Below, piece after piece: positions 32,140 through 41,457 of a DNA stretch of 64,000 nucleotides. The DNA is from Yersinia pekkanenii (GTDB taxonomy: Bacteria > Pseudomonadota > Gammaproteobacteria > Enterobacterales > Enterobacteriaceae). The notes under the pieces were generated by a model that saw nothing but the letters and a program-made list of their open reading frames with translations, made no database searches and had not been told where the DNA came from. Location of the stretch: assembly GCF_001152565.1 (NCBI RefSeq), contig NZ_CQAZ01000020.1:30295-94294 (forward strand). Reading direction: 5' to 3'. The number at the start of each line of letters is the position of its first letter. Position 1 is the stretch's first letter. The translations under genes were made by a program, and so were the position numbers.

Positions 32140-33021
32140 GTGCTAGATAGTCTCAAAATCAGATTACAATATTTACTGCCAAAACTTGGCCTGACCCGTT
32201 TAGCGGGCTGGGGTGCAGATATGCAAGGTGGCTGGCTGACGCAGTTGGTTATCAAAGCCTTTGCCCGCTATTACAAAGTCGATATGAAAGAAGCGCAGGA
32301 TCCTGAACTCTCTGCTTATCGCACATTTAACGAATTCTTTGTACGCTCGCTACGTGCTGGCGTGCGCCCGATTGTGGCTGAAGAAAATCTATTGGCCCAA
32401 CCTGCTGACGGTGCTATTAGCCAGCTAGGTGCAATTCATGATGGGCAAATCCTACAGGCAAAGGGCCACAACTACAGTCTGGAAGCCCTGCTGGCAGGCA
32501 ATTATATGCTGGCGACGGAGTTCCAGAATGGCCAGTTTATTACCACCTATCTGGCCCCGCGTGATTACCACCGGGTACATATGCCGTGTGACGGTGTGTT
32601 ACGTGAAATGATTTATGTGCCGGGCGATTTATTCTCAGTTAATCCGTTAACCGCAGCGAATGTCCCTAACCTGTTTGCTCGTAACGAACGTGTGATTTGT
32701 ATTTTCGATACCGCCTTTGGCCCAATGGCGCAGATTCTGGTGGGTGCCACTATTGTTGGCAGTATAGAAACTGTCTGGGCAGGTACCATTACCCCTCCAC
32801 GAGAAGGGGTGATCCGCCGCTGGACCTATCCACAGGCCGGTACTGAAGGTGCTGTCGTGCTGGAGAAAGGGCAAGAAATGGGCCGATTTAAATTAGGCTC
32901 TACGGTGATTAACCTATTCGCGGAAGGCAAAGTCTACTTAGCGCCACAGTTAAACAGTGGTTCGGTTACCCGCATGGGTGAAGTCTTAGCCGAAGCTGTC
33001 CCAGTTACCCCGCCGTGCTAA
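32140..33021 (+). CDS. psd: Phosphatidylserine decarboxylase proenzyme
   Basis: Psd makes phosphatidylethanolamine at the inner membrane. It cleaves itself at Gly-Ser in the LGST motif ([11 protein letters not shown]), giving a pyruvoyl alpha chain; DYHRVHMP is the conserved His motif. I start at GTG 32140, where GAGG lies five bases upstream and [16 protein letters not shown] aligns with the E. coli N-terminus; the open frame begins at 32080. At 293 aa the C-terminal tail is shorter than the E. coli protein's (322). It lies between rsgA and mscM, as in E. coli. Confidence 0.94.
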   Translation: MLDSLKIRLQYLLPKLGLTRLAGWGADMQGGWLTQLVIKAFARYYKVDMKEAQDPELSAYRTFNEFFVRSLRAGVRPIVAEENLLAQPADGAISQLGAIHDGQILQAKGHNYSLEALLAGNYMLATEFQNGQFITTYLAPRDYHRVHMPCDGVLREMIYVPGDLFSVNPLTAANVPNLFARNERVICIFDTAFGPMAQILVGATIVGSIETVWAGTITPPREGVIRRWTYPQAGTEGAVVLEKGQEMGRFKLGSTVINLFAEGKVYLAPQLNSGSVTRMGEVLAEAVPVTPPC

Positions 33022-33061
33022 TGTTCGGTTGACGATGTAATTGATGTTAAGGAACCCTTAC

Positions 33062-36000
33062 GTGCGCCTAATAATTTCATGGTTTTCTGCCATATTACTG
33101 TCGTTTACCCTATTGCTATGCTTGCCGCTACAGGCGGCAACCCAACCGAATGAAGATCAACTCCGACAAGAGCTCAAACAGGTTGAAGCCAATAAAGGCA
33201 TAGCCAACCAGGCAGAAATTATTCAGGCGCTGCAAGGGGCTCTTAGCTGGCTGGCGGATGCAAAAGAATCTGATATCCGTGCCCAGCAGTATCAAAAGGC
33301 GATTGATGACTTTCCCAAACTGACCCGTGAGTTACGTCAACAGTTAGCACAGGAAGGGGACAAGCCCCTGCCAGTCCCCAGCAATATGTCCACCTCCGAG
33401 ATGGAACAGCAAGTGTTGCAAATCAGCAGCCAGTTGTTGGAGTTGAGCCGTTTGTCGCAACAGGAACAGGATCGCGCGCGGGAAATCAGTGAGTCCCTCA
33501 ACCAATTACCGCAGCAGCAATCAGAAGCCCGGCGAATTCTGACTGAAATCAGCACCCGGCTTCAGGCACAGAGTAACCCGGCAAACCCGGTGGCGCAGGC
33601 TCAGTTCGCGTTATTGCAAGCCGAAGCCGTGGCCCGCAAAGCTAAAGCCAATGAACTGGAGCTTTCTCAGCTTTCAGCCAGCAACCGGCAGGAACTGTCG
33701 CGGCTGCGTGCCGAGTTATACAAAAAGCGACAAGAGCGGGTGGATGCCCAGCTCCAGACTTTGCGTAATAATCTGAATAATCAGCGCCAGCAAGCGGCAG
33801 AACAGGCGCTGGAGCGGACAGAATTACTGGCTGAGCAAGGCGGTGATTTACCTGAATCAATCACCCAACAACTGCAAGTAAACCGTGAGCTATCTCAGGC
33901 ACTGAATCAACAAGCACAGCGCATTGATCTGATTTCTTCGCAACAACGTCAGGCTGTATCGCAGACTCAGCAAGTCCGGCAGGCGCTTAGTACCATTCGT
34001 GAACAGGCTCAGTGGTTGGGGGTATCAACGGCACTGGGAGAAACACTGCGCGCACAGGTCGCAAGATTGCCTGATGTGCCGAAATCTCAGCAGTTGGATC
34101 GTGATATGGCACAGTTGCGAGTTCAGCGCCTGCAATATGAAGATATGCTGGAGAGGTTGCAGCAGCAAAATGTCAATTTAAAACAAGATGATGGCACGCC
34201 GCTAACCACTGAACAGCAGCGGATCCTGGATGCCCAGTGGCGAACACAGCGTGAATTGCTTAATTCTTTGCTTTCTGGCTATGACACCCAGATCCTTGAG
34301 TTAACCAAGCTGAAAGTGGCTAACAGCCAGTTGGTGGATGCCCTGAGTGAAGTACGCGAGGCCACTCACCGTTACCTATTTTGGGTGGCGGATGTCAGCC
34401 CGATTTCACTGTTATATCCCATTAACGTCGCCCATGACCTGACCCGTTTATTGTCGCTGGATACCCTTGCGCAGTTGAGTGGAGCTTTTGTCATGATGAT
34501 GACCAGCCAAGAGACGCTGCTGCCGATTATCGCCGCCCTGCTGTTTGTCGGTTTCAGTATCAGTTCTCGTCGCCACTATCACGCCTTCCTGGAACGCGCC
34601 AGCAGCCGGGTAGGTAAAGTAACACAAGACCATTTCTCCCTGACGTTACGCACGGTATTCTGGTCAATTCTCATGGCACTGCCCCTGCCGGTCTTATGGG
34701 CAGCGCTCGGTTATGGTCTGCAAAACGCCTGGTCCTATCCGATGGCCATCGCGATAGGCAATGCCGTCACCGCCACCGTGCCAGTATTGTGGGTGTTTAT
34801 GATAAGCGCCTCATTTGCACATCCTCATGGCCTGTTTATTACCCATTTCCGCTGGTCACCAACGCAGGTCGGGCGGGCAATGCGCTTCTATCGCATGTCG
34901 GTGTGGCTGATCATCCCATTGATGATGGCACTGATTACATTTGAGAATTATAACGACCGTGAATTCGCAGGCACTCTTGGTCGGTTATGCTTTATTTTGC
35001 TCTGTATTGCGTTAAGTTTGGTGACCAACAGCCTGAAACGGGCCGGTATCCCACTCTATCTGGATAAAAAAGGCTCCGGTGATAATATTGTCAACGCGGC
35101 GCTGTGGGGGCTGCTGCTATCCGCGCCACTGATTGCCGCTCTGGCAGCCGCGCTCGGTTATCTCACCACGTCACAGGCGCTACTGGCGCGTCTGGAGACC
35201 TCTGTCGCTATCTGGTTCTTCCTGTTGGTGGTTTACCATATTATCCGTCGCTGGATGTTAATTCAGCGCCGCCGCATTGCCTTTGACCGTGCTAAACAGC
35301 GGCGGGCCGATATTCTGGCGCAACGCGCCCGTAGTGAAGACGATACACCGCACAGCAACAGCACCGAAGGTTCCATTGATGTAGAGGAGCCAGTCATTGA
35401 TCTGGATGTGATCAGCGCCCAGTCTCTGCGGCTGGTACGCTCGATCCTAACCATGATCGCCTTGGTTTCAGTAATAGCCCTGTGGTCTGAGATCCACTCT
35501 GCTTTCGGTTTCCTGGAAAATATTCGGTTGTGGGACTCCTCATCCACCGTTAACGGTATTGAGTCAGTGCAGGCGATCACCATGGGATCAATGCTGATCG
35601 CTATTTTGGTGATGATTGTCACCACCCAATTGGTGCGCAACTTCCCTGCGCTGCTGGAGCTGGCATTGTTGCAGCATCTGGATCTGACACCAGGGACCGG
35701 CTATGCCATCTCTACGATCACCAAATATCTGTTGATCCTGATCGGTGGTTTGCTCGGTTTTTCTATGCTGGGGATCGAATGGGCGAAATTCCAGTGGCTG
35801 GTTGCCGCTCTGGGTTTAGGTTTGGGCTTTGGTTTGCAGGAGATTTTCGCCAACTTCGTCTCCGGTTTGATCATCTTGTTCGAGAAACCGATCCGTATCG
35901 GCGATACCGTGACCATCCGTGATCTCACCGGTAGCGTGACCAAAATCAATACTCGTGCCACTACCATCTCAGACTGGGATCGCAAAGAAATTATCGTGCC

Positions 36001-36403
36001 GAATAAGGCCTTTATTACTGAGCAATTTATTAACTGGTCGCTGTCGGATTCAATTACCCGTGTGGTACTGACAGTGCCAGCACCGGCTGAAACCAGCACG
36101 GAGGAAGTGACCGAAGTATTACTGACAGCCGCACGTCGCTGTACGCTGGTATTGGATAACCCACCACCGGAGGTCTATTTGGTCGATCTTCAACAAGGGA
36201 TTCAGATTTTCGAACTGCGTATTTACGCCGCCGAAATGGGCCACCGTATGCCACTACGCCATGAGATCCACCAGTTGATTCTGGCCGGTTATCGTGAGCA
36301 CGGTATTACTCTGCCATTCCCCCCCTTCCAGGCTCGTCTGGAAACACTGGGGCGTGGGCGCATTATTTCATCAAACCGTACTCGCACGCCGGGTAGTTTG
36401 TAA
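33062..36403 (+). CDS. mscM: Miniconductance mechanosensitive channel MscM (YjeP)
   Basis: A large MscS-family channel of the inner membrane that opens on osmotic downshock. A signal peptide (ending LPLQA) is followed by a long Gln-rich periplasmic coiled-coil region (about 25-470), many transmembrane helices (about 480-900) and a C-terminal MscS core with the glycine-rich pore helix (WLVAALGLGLGFGLQEIFANF) and a beta domain (EKPIRIGDTVTI). I start at GTG 33062 (AAGGA upstream, MRLIISW as in E. coli). Length 1113 aa. Downstream of psd. Confidence 0.94.
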   Translation: MRLIISWFSAILLSFTLLLCLPLQAATQPNEDQLRQELKQVEANKGIANQAEIIQALQGALSWLADAKESDIRAQQYQKAIDDFPKLTRELRQQLAQEGDKPLPVPSNMSTSEMEQQVLQISSQLLELSRLSQQEQDRAREISESLNQLPQQQSEARRILTEISTRLQAQSNPANPVAQAQFALLQAEAVARKAKANELELSQLSASNRQELSRLRAELYKKRQERVDAQLQTLRNNLNNQRQQAAEQALERTELLAEQGGDLPESITQQLQVNRELSQALNQQAQRIDLISSQQRQAVSQTQQVRQALSTIREQAQWLGVSTALGETLRAQVARLPDVPKSQQLDRDMAQLRVQRLQYEDMLERLQQQNVNLKQDDGTPLTTEQQRILDAQWRTQRELLNSLLSGYDTQILELTKLKVANSQLVDALSEVREATHRYLFWVADVSPISLLYPINVAHDLTRLLSLDTLAQLSGAFVMMMTSQETLLPIIAALLFVGFSISSRRHYHAFLERASSRVGKVTQDHFSLTLRTVFWSILMALPLPVLWAALGYGLQNAWSYPMAIAIGNAVTATVPVLWVFMISASFAHPHGLFITHFRWSPTQVGRAMRFYRMSVWLIIPLMMALITFENYNDREFAGTLGRLCFILLCIALSLVTNSLKRAGIPLYLDKKGSGDNIVNAALWGLLLSAPLIAALAAALGYLTTSQALLARLETSVAIWFFLLVVYHIIRRWMLIQRRRIAFDRAKQRRADILAQRARSEDDTPHSNSTEGSIDVEEPVIDLDVISAQSLRLVRSILTMIALVSVIALWSEIHSAFGFLENIRLWDSSSTVNGIESVQAITMGSMLIAILVMIVTTQLVRNFPALLELALLQHLDLTPGTGYAISTITKYLLILIGGLLGFSMLGIEWAKFQWLVAALGLGLGFGLQEIFANFVSGLIILFEKPIRIGDTVTIRDLTGSVTKINTRATTISDWDRKEIIVPNKAFITEQFINWSLSDSITRVVLTVPAPAETSTEEVTEVLLTAARRCTLVLDNPPPEVYLVDLQQGIQIFELRIYAAEMGHRMPLRHEIHQLILAGYREHGITLPFPPFQARLETLGRGRIISSNRTRTPGSL

Positions 36404-36430
36404 CGGTAATGTGTAACTGTAAATGGAAAG

Positions 36431-36462
36431 AAAAATGGCCTGATTCTTCACAGAGTCAGGCC
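36431..36462 (-). terminator. Terminator beyond epmA
   Basis: On the minus strand GGCCTGA pairs with TCAGGCC and is followed by ATTTTTCTTT. It lies about 140 bases past the epmA stop, on the far side of an ERIC element, so the epmA mRNA would carry the ERIC in its 3' end. Confidence 0.65.
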
Positions 36463-36476
36463 CAATAATCAGGGAT

Positions 36477-36602
36477 GTTACCCAAAGTCATTGGTGTTGC
36501 AGCAAGGCAGCAAGTTCATTAATCCCGATGAGCTTACATCAGTAAGTGATTCAGGTTCGTGAACGTAGCGAACACCGCTGCGGCGCTAAGGACGAAGGGT
36601 TA
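36477..36602 (+). repeat. Diverged ERIC element (copy 5) abutting the epmA stop
   Basis: Core AATCCCGATGAGCTTACATC and AGTAAGTGATTCAGG are clear; the ends (GTTACCCAAAG and GACGAAGGGTTA) are diverged. It ends directly against the epmA stop codon at 36603. Confidence 0.8.
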
Positions 36603-37580
36603 CTAAGCGCGATCTACTGGGAAGGCAATAACATCACTCAACCTTTCCGCACCCAACGCCAACATCACCAGACGATCAACCCCTAGCGCCACACCAGAAC
36701 AATCCGGCAAACCGTGTTTCAGGGCAGCAATCAGATTCATATCGATCGGGTGTTGCGGTAAACCGCGTTTGGCACGGTTGAGATTATCTTGCTTAAAACG
36801 TCGCAGTTGTTCATCACCGTTGGTTAACTCATGGAAGCCATTCGCCAACTCAATACCTTTGAAGTAAACCTCAAAACGCTCCGCTACACGGTGATCTTCA
36901 GTGCTTATCTCCGCCAGAGACGCTTGCGACGCGGGGAAGTGATAAACAAAAGTGGGTTTATCACGGCCAATGTAGGGCTCGACCCCAACGGTAAACAACA
37001 GTTGCAGTAACGTATCGCGATCTTCTTCTGTCTCCGCGATATTACTTAAATCCAGCTTTGCTGCGGCTTCACGCAACTGCGCTTTTTCTGCTGACAACGG
37101 GCAGATATCCAGATGGCGCAGGAATGCTTGCTGATAAGAGAGTGTTTCAGCACCATCGCAATCTAGAATTTGCTGCAACAGGTCATCAACCTCATTCATT
37201 AAGCGATACATATCATAATGTGGGCGATACCATTCCAGCATGGTGAATTCAGGATTGTGATGACGGCCAGCTTCTTCATTGCGGAAACTGCGCCCCAATT
37301 GATAGATAGGACCACTGCCTGCCGCCAAAAGACGCTTCATGTGGTATTCCGGACTGGTCATCATGTACAGCGTCAAACCATCGGCAGCGCCCGGGCCAAC
37401 AAACCGGGTTTGGAATGGGACTAAATGAACGTCCGTCACTGTCGCTTGGCTCATGGTTGGCGTCTCAACTTCTAATACGCCACGATCGGCAAAAAAGCGC
37501 CGGATCTCTGCCATTATTGCTGCGCGCTTCAACAAATTGGCGATGGGTGCACTCGGCTGCCAGCTTGCCGTTTCGCTCAT
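36603..37580 (-). CDS. epmA: Elongation factor P--(R)-beta-lysine ligase EpmA
   Basis: EpmA, a class II lysyl-tRNA synthetase paralogue without the anticodon-binding domain, attaches (R)-beta-lysine to Lys34 of EF-P. Class II motifs are [20 protein letters not shown] (motif 2) and [16 protein letters not shown] (motif 3). Length 325 aa, equal to E. coli; the start [10 protein letters not shown] at 37580 is chosen over an upstream ATG. The partner EpmB and the target EF-P are encoded at 51523-52554 and 50920-51486. Confidence 0.96.
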   Translation of the reverse strand: MSETASWQPSAPIANLLKRAAIMAEIRRFFADRGVLEVETPTMSQATVTDVHLVPFQTRFVGPGAADGLTLYMMTSPEYHMKRLLAAGSGPIYQLGRSFRNEEAGRHHNPEFTMLEWYRPHYDMYRLMNEVDDLLQQILDCDGAETLSYQQAFLRHLDICPLSAEKAQLREAAAKLDLSNIAETEEDRDTLLQLLFTVGVEPYIGRDKPTFVYHFPASQASLAEISTEDHRVAERFEVYFKGIELANGFHELTNGDEQLRRFKQDNLNRAKRGLPQHPIDMNLIAALKHGLPDCSGVALGVDRLVMLALGAERLSDVIAFPVDRA

Positions 37581-37779
37581 GGTGGTTAACTCCGAAATCA
37601 AACAGGGGATGCAGTCTACTCGCATCTACTCACCCAGACAAATCTGTCACTCATTCGGCAGATTTCCCCTTTTAATTCAGCATTTCACTCTGTGAAAAAG
37701 ACTTTAGCCCAGCAGATCCTGTTTGGGATCACGTTTTCGTGAGTAATGCCTTCGAGTCCGTTCAAATAAAACAAAACAA

Positions 37780-37820
37780 TCGATCACATCAAATTTCTAC
37801 TCATTAGCATTAGGTATAAT
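37780..37820 (+). promoter_or_regulatory. Predicted frdABCD promoter with FNR-type site
   Basis: TCGATCACATCAAA (37780-37793) resembles the FNR consensus TTGAT-N4-ATCAA and, from memory, the E. coli frdA site. A perfect TATAAT follows at 37815-37820 with no good -35 box. The site centre is about 41 bp before the predicted transcription start (near 37827), the class II activator position. Confidence 0.65.
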
Positions 37821-37931
37821 TATTCCCATACAAAAAGTAAGAAATAGCTATTCTTAATACTATCATTCTGGTTGTTCACTAATCAGTTAGCTGGATAATA
37901 ATTTTAAAAAAATATATATATTTTAATTATA

Positions 37932-38026
37932 TATACCCTAAATAATTCGAGTTGCAGGAAGGCGGCAATTGAGTGAGTCCCGATGAAAGCAGCCAACGCA
38001 CATGTAACTTGAAGTATGACGGGTAT
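37932..38026 (+). repeat. Shortened ERIC element (copy 6) in the frd leader
   Basis: TATACCCTAAATAATTCGAG, AGGAAGGCGGCAA, GAGTCCCGATGA, GCAGCCAACGCACATG and CTTGAAGTATGACGGGTAT are present, with about 30 bp of the centre missing. It ends 25 bp before the frdA start, downstream of the predicted promoter, so it should be transcribed in the frd mRNA leader. Confidence 0.9.
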
Positions 38027-38051
38027 TTCACTTGAACAATGGAGAAGCGCA

Positions 38052-39866
38052 GTGCAAACCTTTAACGCCGATCTTGCCATTATTGGGGCTGGGGGCGCTG
38101 GTTTACGTGCAGCAATAGCCGCAGCGGAAGCCAACCCTCAACTGAAGATTGCTTTGATCTCGAAAGTATATCCTATGCGTAGCCATACTGTGGCCGCTGA
38201 AGGGGGATCAGCCGCAGTGACCCAGGACCACGATTCCTTTGACTATCATTTCCACGATACCGTCGCCGGTGGTGACTGGTTATGCGAACAAGATGTTGTT
38301 GACCATTTTGTCCGGAGTTGCCCGGAAGAAATGGCGCAGTTGGAAATTTGGGGTTGCCCATGGAGCCGCAAACCCGATGGCTCTATTAACGTTCGCCGTT
38401 TCGGCGGGATGAAAATTGAACGGACGTGGTTTGCCGCTGATAAAACCGGCTTCCATATGCTGCACACACTGTTTCAAACATCGTTAAAATACCCACAAAT
38501 TCAACGTTTTGATGAACATTTCGTCCTGGATATTCTGGTCGATGATGGTCAGGCGCGCGGTGTGGTTGCCATGAATATGATGGAAGGCACCCGTGTACAA
38601 ATCCGGGCTAATGCCGTGATTATGGCGACTGGTGGCGCAGGCCGCGTTTATCGTTATAACACCAACGGCGGCATTGTTACCGGTGATGGTATGGGGATGG
38701 CATTCCACCACGGCGTTCCGTTGCGGGATATGGAATTTGTGCAATATCACCCCACCGGTCTGCCCGGTTCAGGCATCCTGATGACCGAAGGTTGTCGTGG
38801 TGAAGGCGGTATTCTGGTCAATAAAGACGGTTACCGTTATTTGCAGGATTACGGCATGGGGCCAGAAACCCCACTGGGTGAGCCAAAAAATAAATACATG
38901 GAATTAGGCCCACGCGATAAAGTTTCGCAAGCCTTCTGGCATGAATGGCGGGCCGGTCGCACTATCGCCACACCACGTGGCGATGTGGTCTATCTGGATC
39001 TGCGTCATTTGGGCGAGAAAAAACTGCTGGAACGTCTGCCGTTCATCTGTGAGCTGGCAAAAGCGTATGTGGGTGTCGATCCGGTCAAAGACCCTATCCC
39101 GGTACGCCCAACCGCGCATTACACCATGGGCGGTATCGAAACCAACCAACAGTGCGAAACCCGTATTAAAGGGCTGTTCGCGGTAGGCGAATGTTCTTCT
39201 GTTGGTCTGCACGGCGCTAACCGCTTAGGTTCCAACTCACTGGCTGAACTGGTGGTCTTTGGTCGTGTTGCCGGTGAACAAGCCGCTTTGCGCGCCATGG
39301 AAGCCGGCCCGGCAAATGGCAGCGCGCTGGATGCACAAACCCGTGATGTGGAAACCCGCCTGAGTAATCTGATGAAGCAGGAAGGGACAGAAAACTGGTC
39401 TAAAATCCGCGATGAAATGGGTCTGTCTATGGAAGAAGGTTGCGGTATTTACCGCACACCAGAACTGATGCAAAAAACTGTGGATAAACTGGCCGAGTTG
39501 AAAGAACGCTTTAAACGCGTGAAAATTACCGATAACTCCAGTGTATTCAATACTGACCTGTTGTATACCATTGAGCTGGGTCATGGCTTGGATGTGGCTG
39601 AATGTATGGCCCATTCGGCACTGAACCGTAAAGAATCCCGTGGCGCGCATCAACGCCTGGATGAAGGCTGCACCGAGCGTGATGACGTTAATTTCCTCAA
39701 ACACACTCTGGCTTTCCATACTCCGGGTGGCGCACCACGCCTTGAATACAGCGACGTGAAAATTACCAAGCTGGCACCGGCAAAACGTGTTTATGGTGGT
39801 GAAGCTACCGCACAAGATGCGAAAGATGCGAAAGAGTTAAAGGATAAGGAGCAGGCGAATGACTGA
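38052..39866 (+). CDS. frdA: Fumarate reductase flavoprotein subunit
   Basis: The catalytic subunit, which reduces fumarate to succinate with electrons from menaquinol during anaerobic growth. The FAD-binding [10 protein letters not shown], the flavin-linking His45 ([11 protein letters not shown]) and the active-site HPTGLPGSG and [13 protein letters not shown] motifs are clear. I start at GTG 38052 (MQTFNADL), seven bases after GGAG; an upstream frame runs back into the ERIC. Length 604 aa. The C-terminus has a small [10 protein letters not shown] repeat. Its end overlaps frdB by 8 bp. Confidence 0.97.
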   Translation: MQTFNADLAIIGAGGAGLRAAIAAAEANPQLKIALISKVYPMRSHTVAAEGGSAAVTQDHDSFDYHFHDTVAGGDWLCEQDVVDHFVRSCPEEMAQLEIWGCPWSRKPDGSINVRRFGGMKIERTWFAADKTGFHMLHTLFQTSLKYPQIQRFDEHFVLDILVDDGQARGVVAMNMMEGTRVQIRANAVIMATGGAGRVYRYNTNGGIVTGDGMGMAFHHGVPLRDMEFVQYHPTGLPGSGILMTEGCRGEGGILVNKDGYRYLQDYGMGPETPLGEPKNKYMELGPRDKVSQAFWHEWRAGRTIATPRGDVVYLDLRHLGEKKLLERLPFICELAKAYVGVDPVKDPIPVRPTAHYTMGGIETNQQCETRIKGLFAVGECSSVGLHGANRLGSNSLAELVVFGRVAGEQAALRAMEAGPANGSALDAQTRDVETRLSNLMKQEGTENWSKIRDEMGLSMEEGCGIYRTPELMQKTVDKLAELKERFKRVKITDNSSVFNTDLLYTIELGHGLDVAECMAHSALNRKESRGAHQRLDEGCTERDDVNFLKHTLAFHTPGGAPRLEYSDVKITKLAPAKRVYGGEATAQDAKDAKELKDKEQAND

Positions 39867-40593
39867 GATGAAAGTCCTGAAAATGGAGGTCATGCGCTAT
39901 AACCCGGAACATGATAGCGAACCTCACTTCGAAACCTTTGAAGTGCCCTACGATGAGCAGACCTCTCTGCTGGATGCGTTGGGCTATATCAAAGATAACC
40001 TGGCACCGGACCTGTCTTATCGCTGGTCTTGCCGGATGGCGATTTGCGGCTCTTGCGGCATGATGGTCAACAAAGTACCAAAGCTCGCTTGTAAGACTTT
40101 CCTGCGTGAATATACCGCAGGGATGAAGGTTGAGGCACTGGGTAACTTCCCAATTGAACGTGATTTAGTGGTTGATATGACTCACTTTATCGAAAGTCTG
40201 GAAGCCATCAAGCCTTACATTATTGGTAATGAGCGCAACCCGAAAGACGGCCCGAATAAGCAAAGCCCGGCTCAGATGGCGAAATATCATCAGTTCTCCG
40301 GCTGTATTAACTGTGGCCTGTGTTACGCCGCTTGCCCGCAGTTTGGCTTAAATCCGGAGTTTATCGGCCCGGCAGCGATCACTCTGGCTCATCGTTACAA
40401 TCTGGATAATCGTGACCACGGTAAGAAAGAGCGTATGCCGCAGCTTAACGGGAAAAATGGTGTCTGGAGCTGTACCTTCGTCGGCTACTGTTCTGAAGTT
40501 TGTCCTAAACACGTTGATCCGGCCGCGGCTATCCAGCAAGGCAAGGTTGAGAGTGCCAAAGACTTCATGATCGCCATGCTGAAACCACAATAA
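39859..40593 (+). CDS. frdB: Fumarate reductase iron-sulfur subunit
   Basis: FrdB carries electrons from quinol to FrdA through three clusters. The [2Fe-2S] ligands are in [13 protein letters not shown] and the following LAC, the [4Fe-4S] ligands in [15 protein letters not shown] and the [3Fe-4S] ligands in [17 protein letters not shown]. Length 244 aa, as in E. coli. Translationally coupled to frdA. Confidence 0.98.
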   Translation: MTEMKVLKMEVMRYNPEHDSEPHFETFEVPYDEQTSLLDALGYIKDNLAPDLSYRWSCRMAICGSCGMMVNKVPKLACKTFLREYTAGMKVEALGNFPIERDLVVDMTHFIESLEAIKPYIIGNERNPKDGPNKQSPAQMAKYHQFSGCINCGLCYAACPQFGLNPEFIGPAAITLAHRYNLDNRDHGKKERMPQLNGKNGVWSCTFVGYCSEVCPKHVDPAAAIQQGKVESAKDFMIAMLKPQ

Positions 40594-40609
40594 GGGAGGG
40601 TAGACAGTA

Positions 40610-41002
40610 ATGACTACTAAACGTAAAGCTTATGTCCGCACTATGGCCCCAAACTGGTGGCAACAGCTCGGTTTCTATCGCTTTTATATGTTGCGTGAAG
40701 GCACCTCGATTCCGGCCGTGTGGTTCAGTGTTCTGCTGATTTACGGCGTGTTCGCGCTGAAAAGTGGCCCTGCGGGGTGGGAAGGTTTTGTCGGCTTCCT
40801 GCAAAATCCACTGATACTGCTGATCAATATCATTACGTTATTAGCCGCTGTGTTGCATACCAAAACCTGGTTTGAATTAGCACCGAAGGCCGTCAATATT
40901 ATCGTTAATAGCGAAAAAATGGGACCCGCGCCAATGATCAAGGCGCTGTGGGTGATAACAGTGGTGGTTACCGCGATTATTCTGGCCGTAGCCTTACTCT
41001 AA
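40610..41002 (+). CDS. frdC: Fumarate reductase membrane anchor subunit C
   Basis: One of two hydrophobic anchors that bind menaquinone. It has three transmembrane helices (about residues 31-49, 66-88 and 108-130) and the N-terminal pattern [28 protein letters not shown] typical of FrdC (given here as key residues Trp, Tyr and Arg before helix 1). Length 130 aa. It lies 16 bp after frdB. Confidence 0.96.
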   Translation: MTTKRKAYVRTMAPNWWQQLGFYRFYMLREGTSIPAVWFSVLLIYGVFALKSGPAGWEGFVGFLQNPLILLINIITLLAAVLHTKTWFELAPKAVNIIVNSEKMGPAPMIKALWVITVVVTAIILAVALL

Positions 41003-41018
41003 CCCGGAGGAGAACAAG

Positions 41019-41375
41019 ATGAATCAAGTCCCTAACCGCTCCGATGAACCTATCTTCTGGGGTCTGTTTGGTGCTGGCGGTATGTGGAGTGCAATTATTG
41101 CACCTGCGGTTATTTTACTGGTCGCCATATTGCTACCACTGGGTGCCTTCCCTGGTGAGGCGTTGAGCTATGAGCGCGTTCTGGCGTTTTGTCAGAGTTT
41201 TATCGGCCGGATATTCCTGCTGCTGATGATTATTCTGCCACTGTGGTGCGGTCTACACCGTATCCATCATGCCATGCATGATTTGAAAATCCATGTCCCG
41301 GCAGGGAAATGGGTATTCTATGGCTTGGCAGCCATTCTGAGTGTGGTCACCATCATCGGTGTCCTGACACTCTAG
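41019..41375 (+). CDS. frdD: Fumarate reductase membrane anchor subunit D
   Basis: The second membrane anchor, with three helices (about residues 18-45, 62-82 and 98-118) and the conserved [16 protein letters not shown] start and [13 protein letters not shown] loop. Length 118 aa, near E. coli's 119. Last gene of the operon; a strong terminator follows. Confidence 0.96.
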   Translation: MNQVPNRSDEPIFWGLFGAGGMWSAIIAPAVILLVAILLPLGAFPGEALSYERVLAFCQSFIGRIFLLLMIILPLWCGLHRIHHAMHDLKIHVPAGKWVFYGLAAILSVVTIIGVLTL

Positions 41376-41405
41376 TAATAAAGATATAGTTATCCATAGC
41401 CTATA

Positions 41406-41438
41406 AACGGCCTGCTCTTTTAGCGGGCCGTTTTTTTT
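41406..41438. terminator. Terminator after frdD, also facing cusA
   Basis: AACGGCC..GCT and AGC.GGCCGTT pair and are followed by eight T on the plus strand. On the minus strand the stem is followed by only TTTATAG, so it is strong for frd and weaker for cusA. Confidence 0.85.
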
Positions 41439-41457
41439 CAGCTCTTCGGTTATAAAT

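Noticed and set aside
39237..39815. 192-aa open frame opposite frdA
   Set aside because: Shadow of frdA codon use; no supporting signals.
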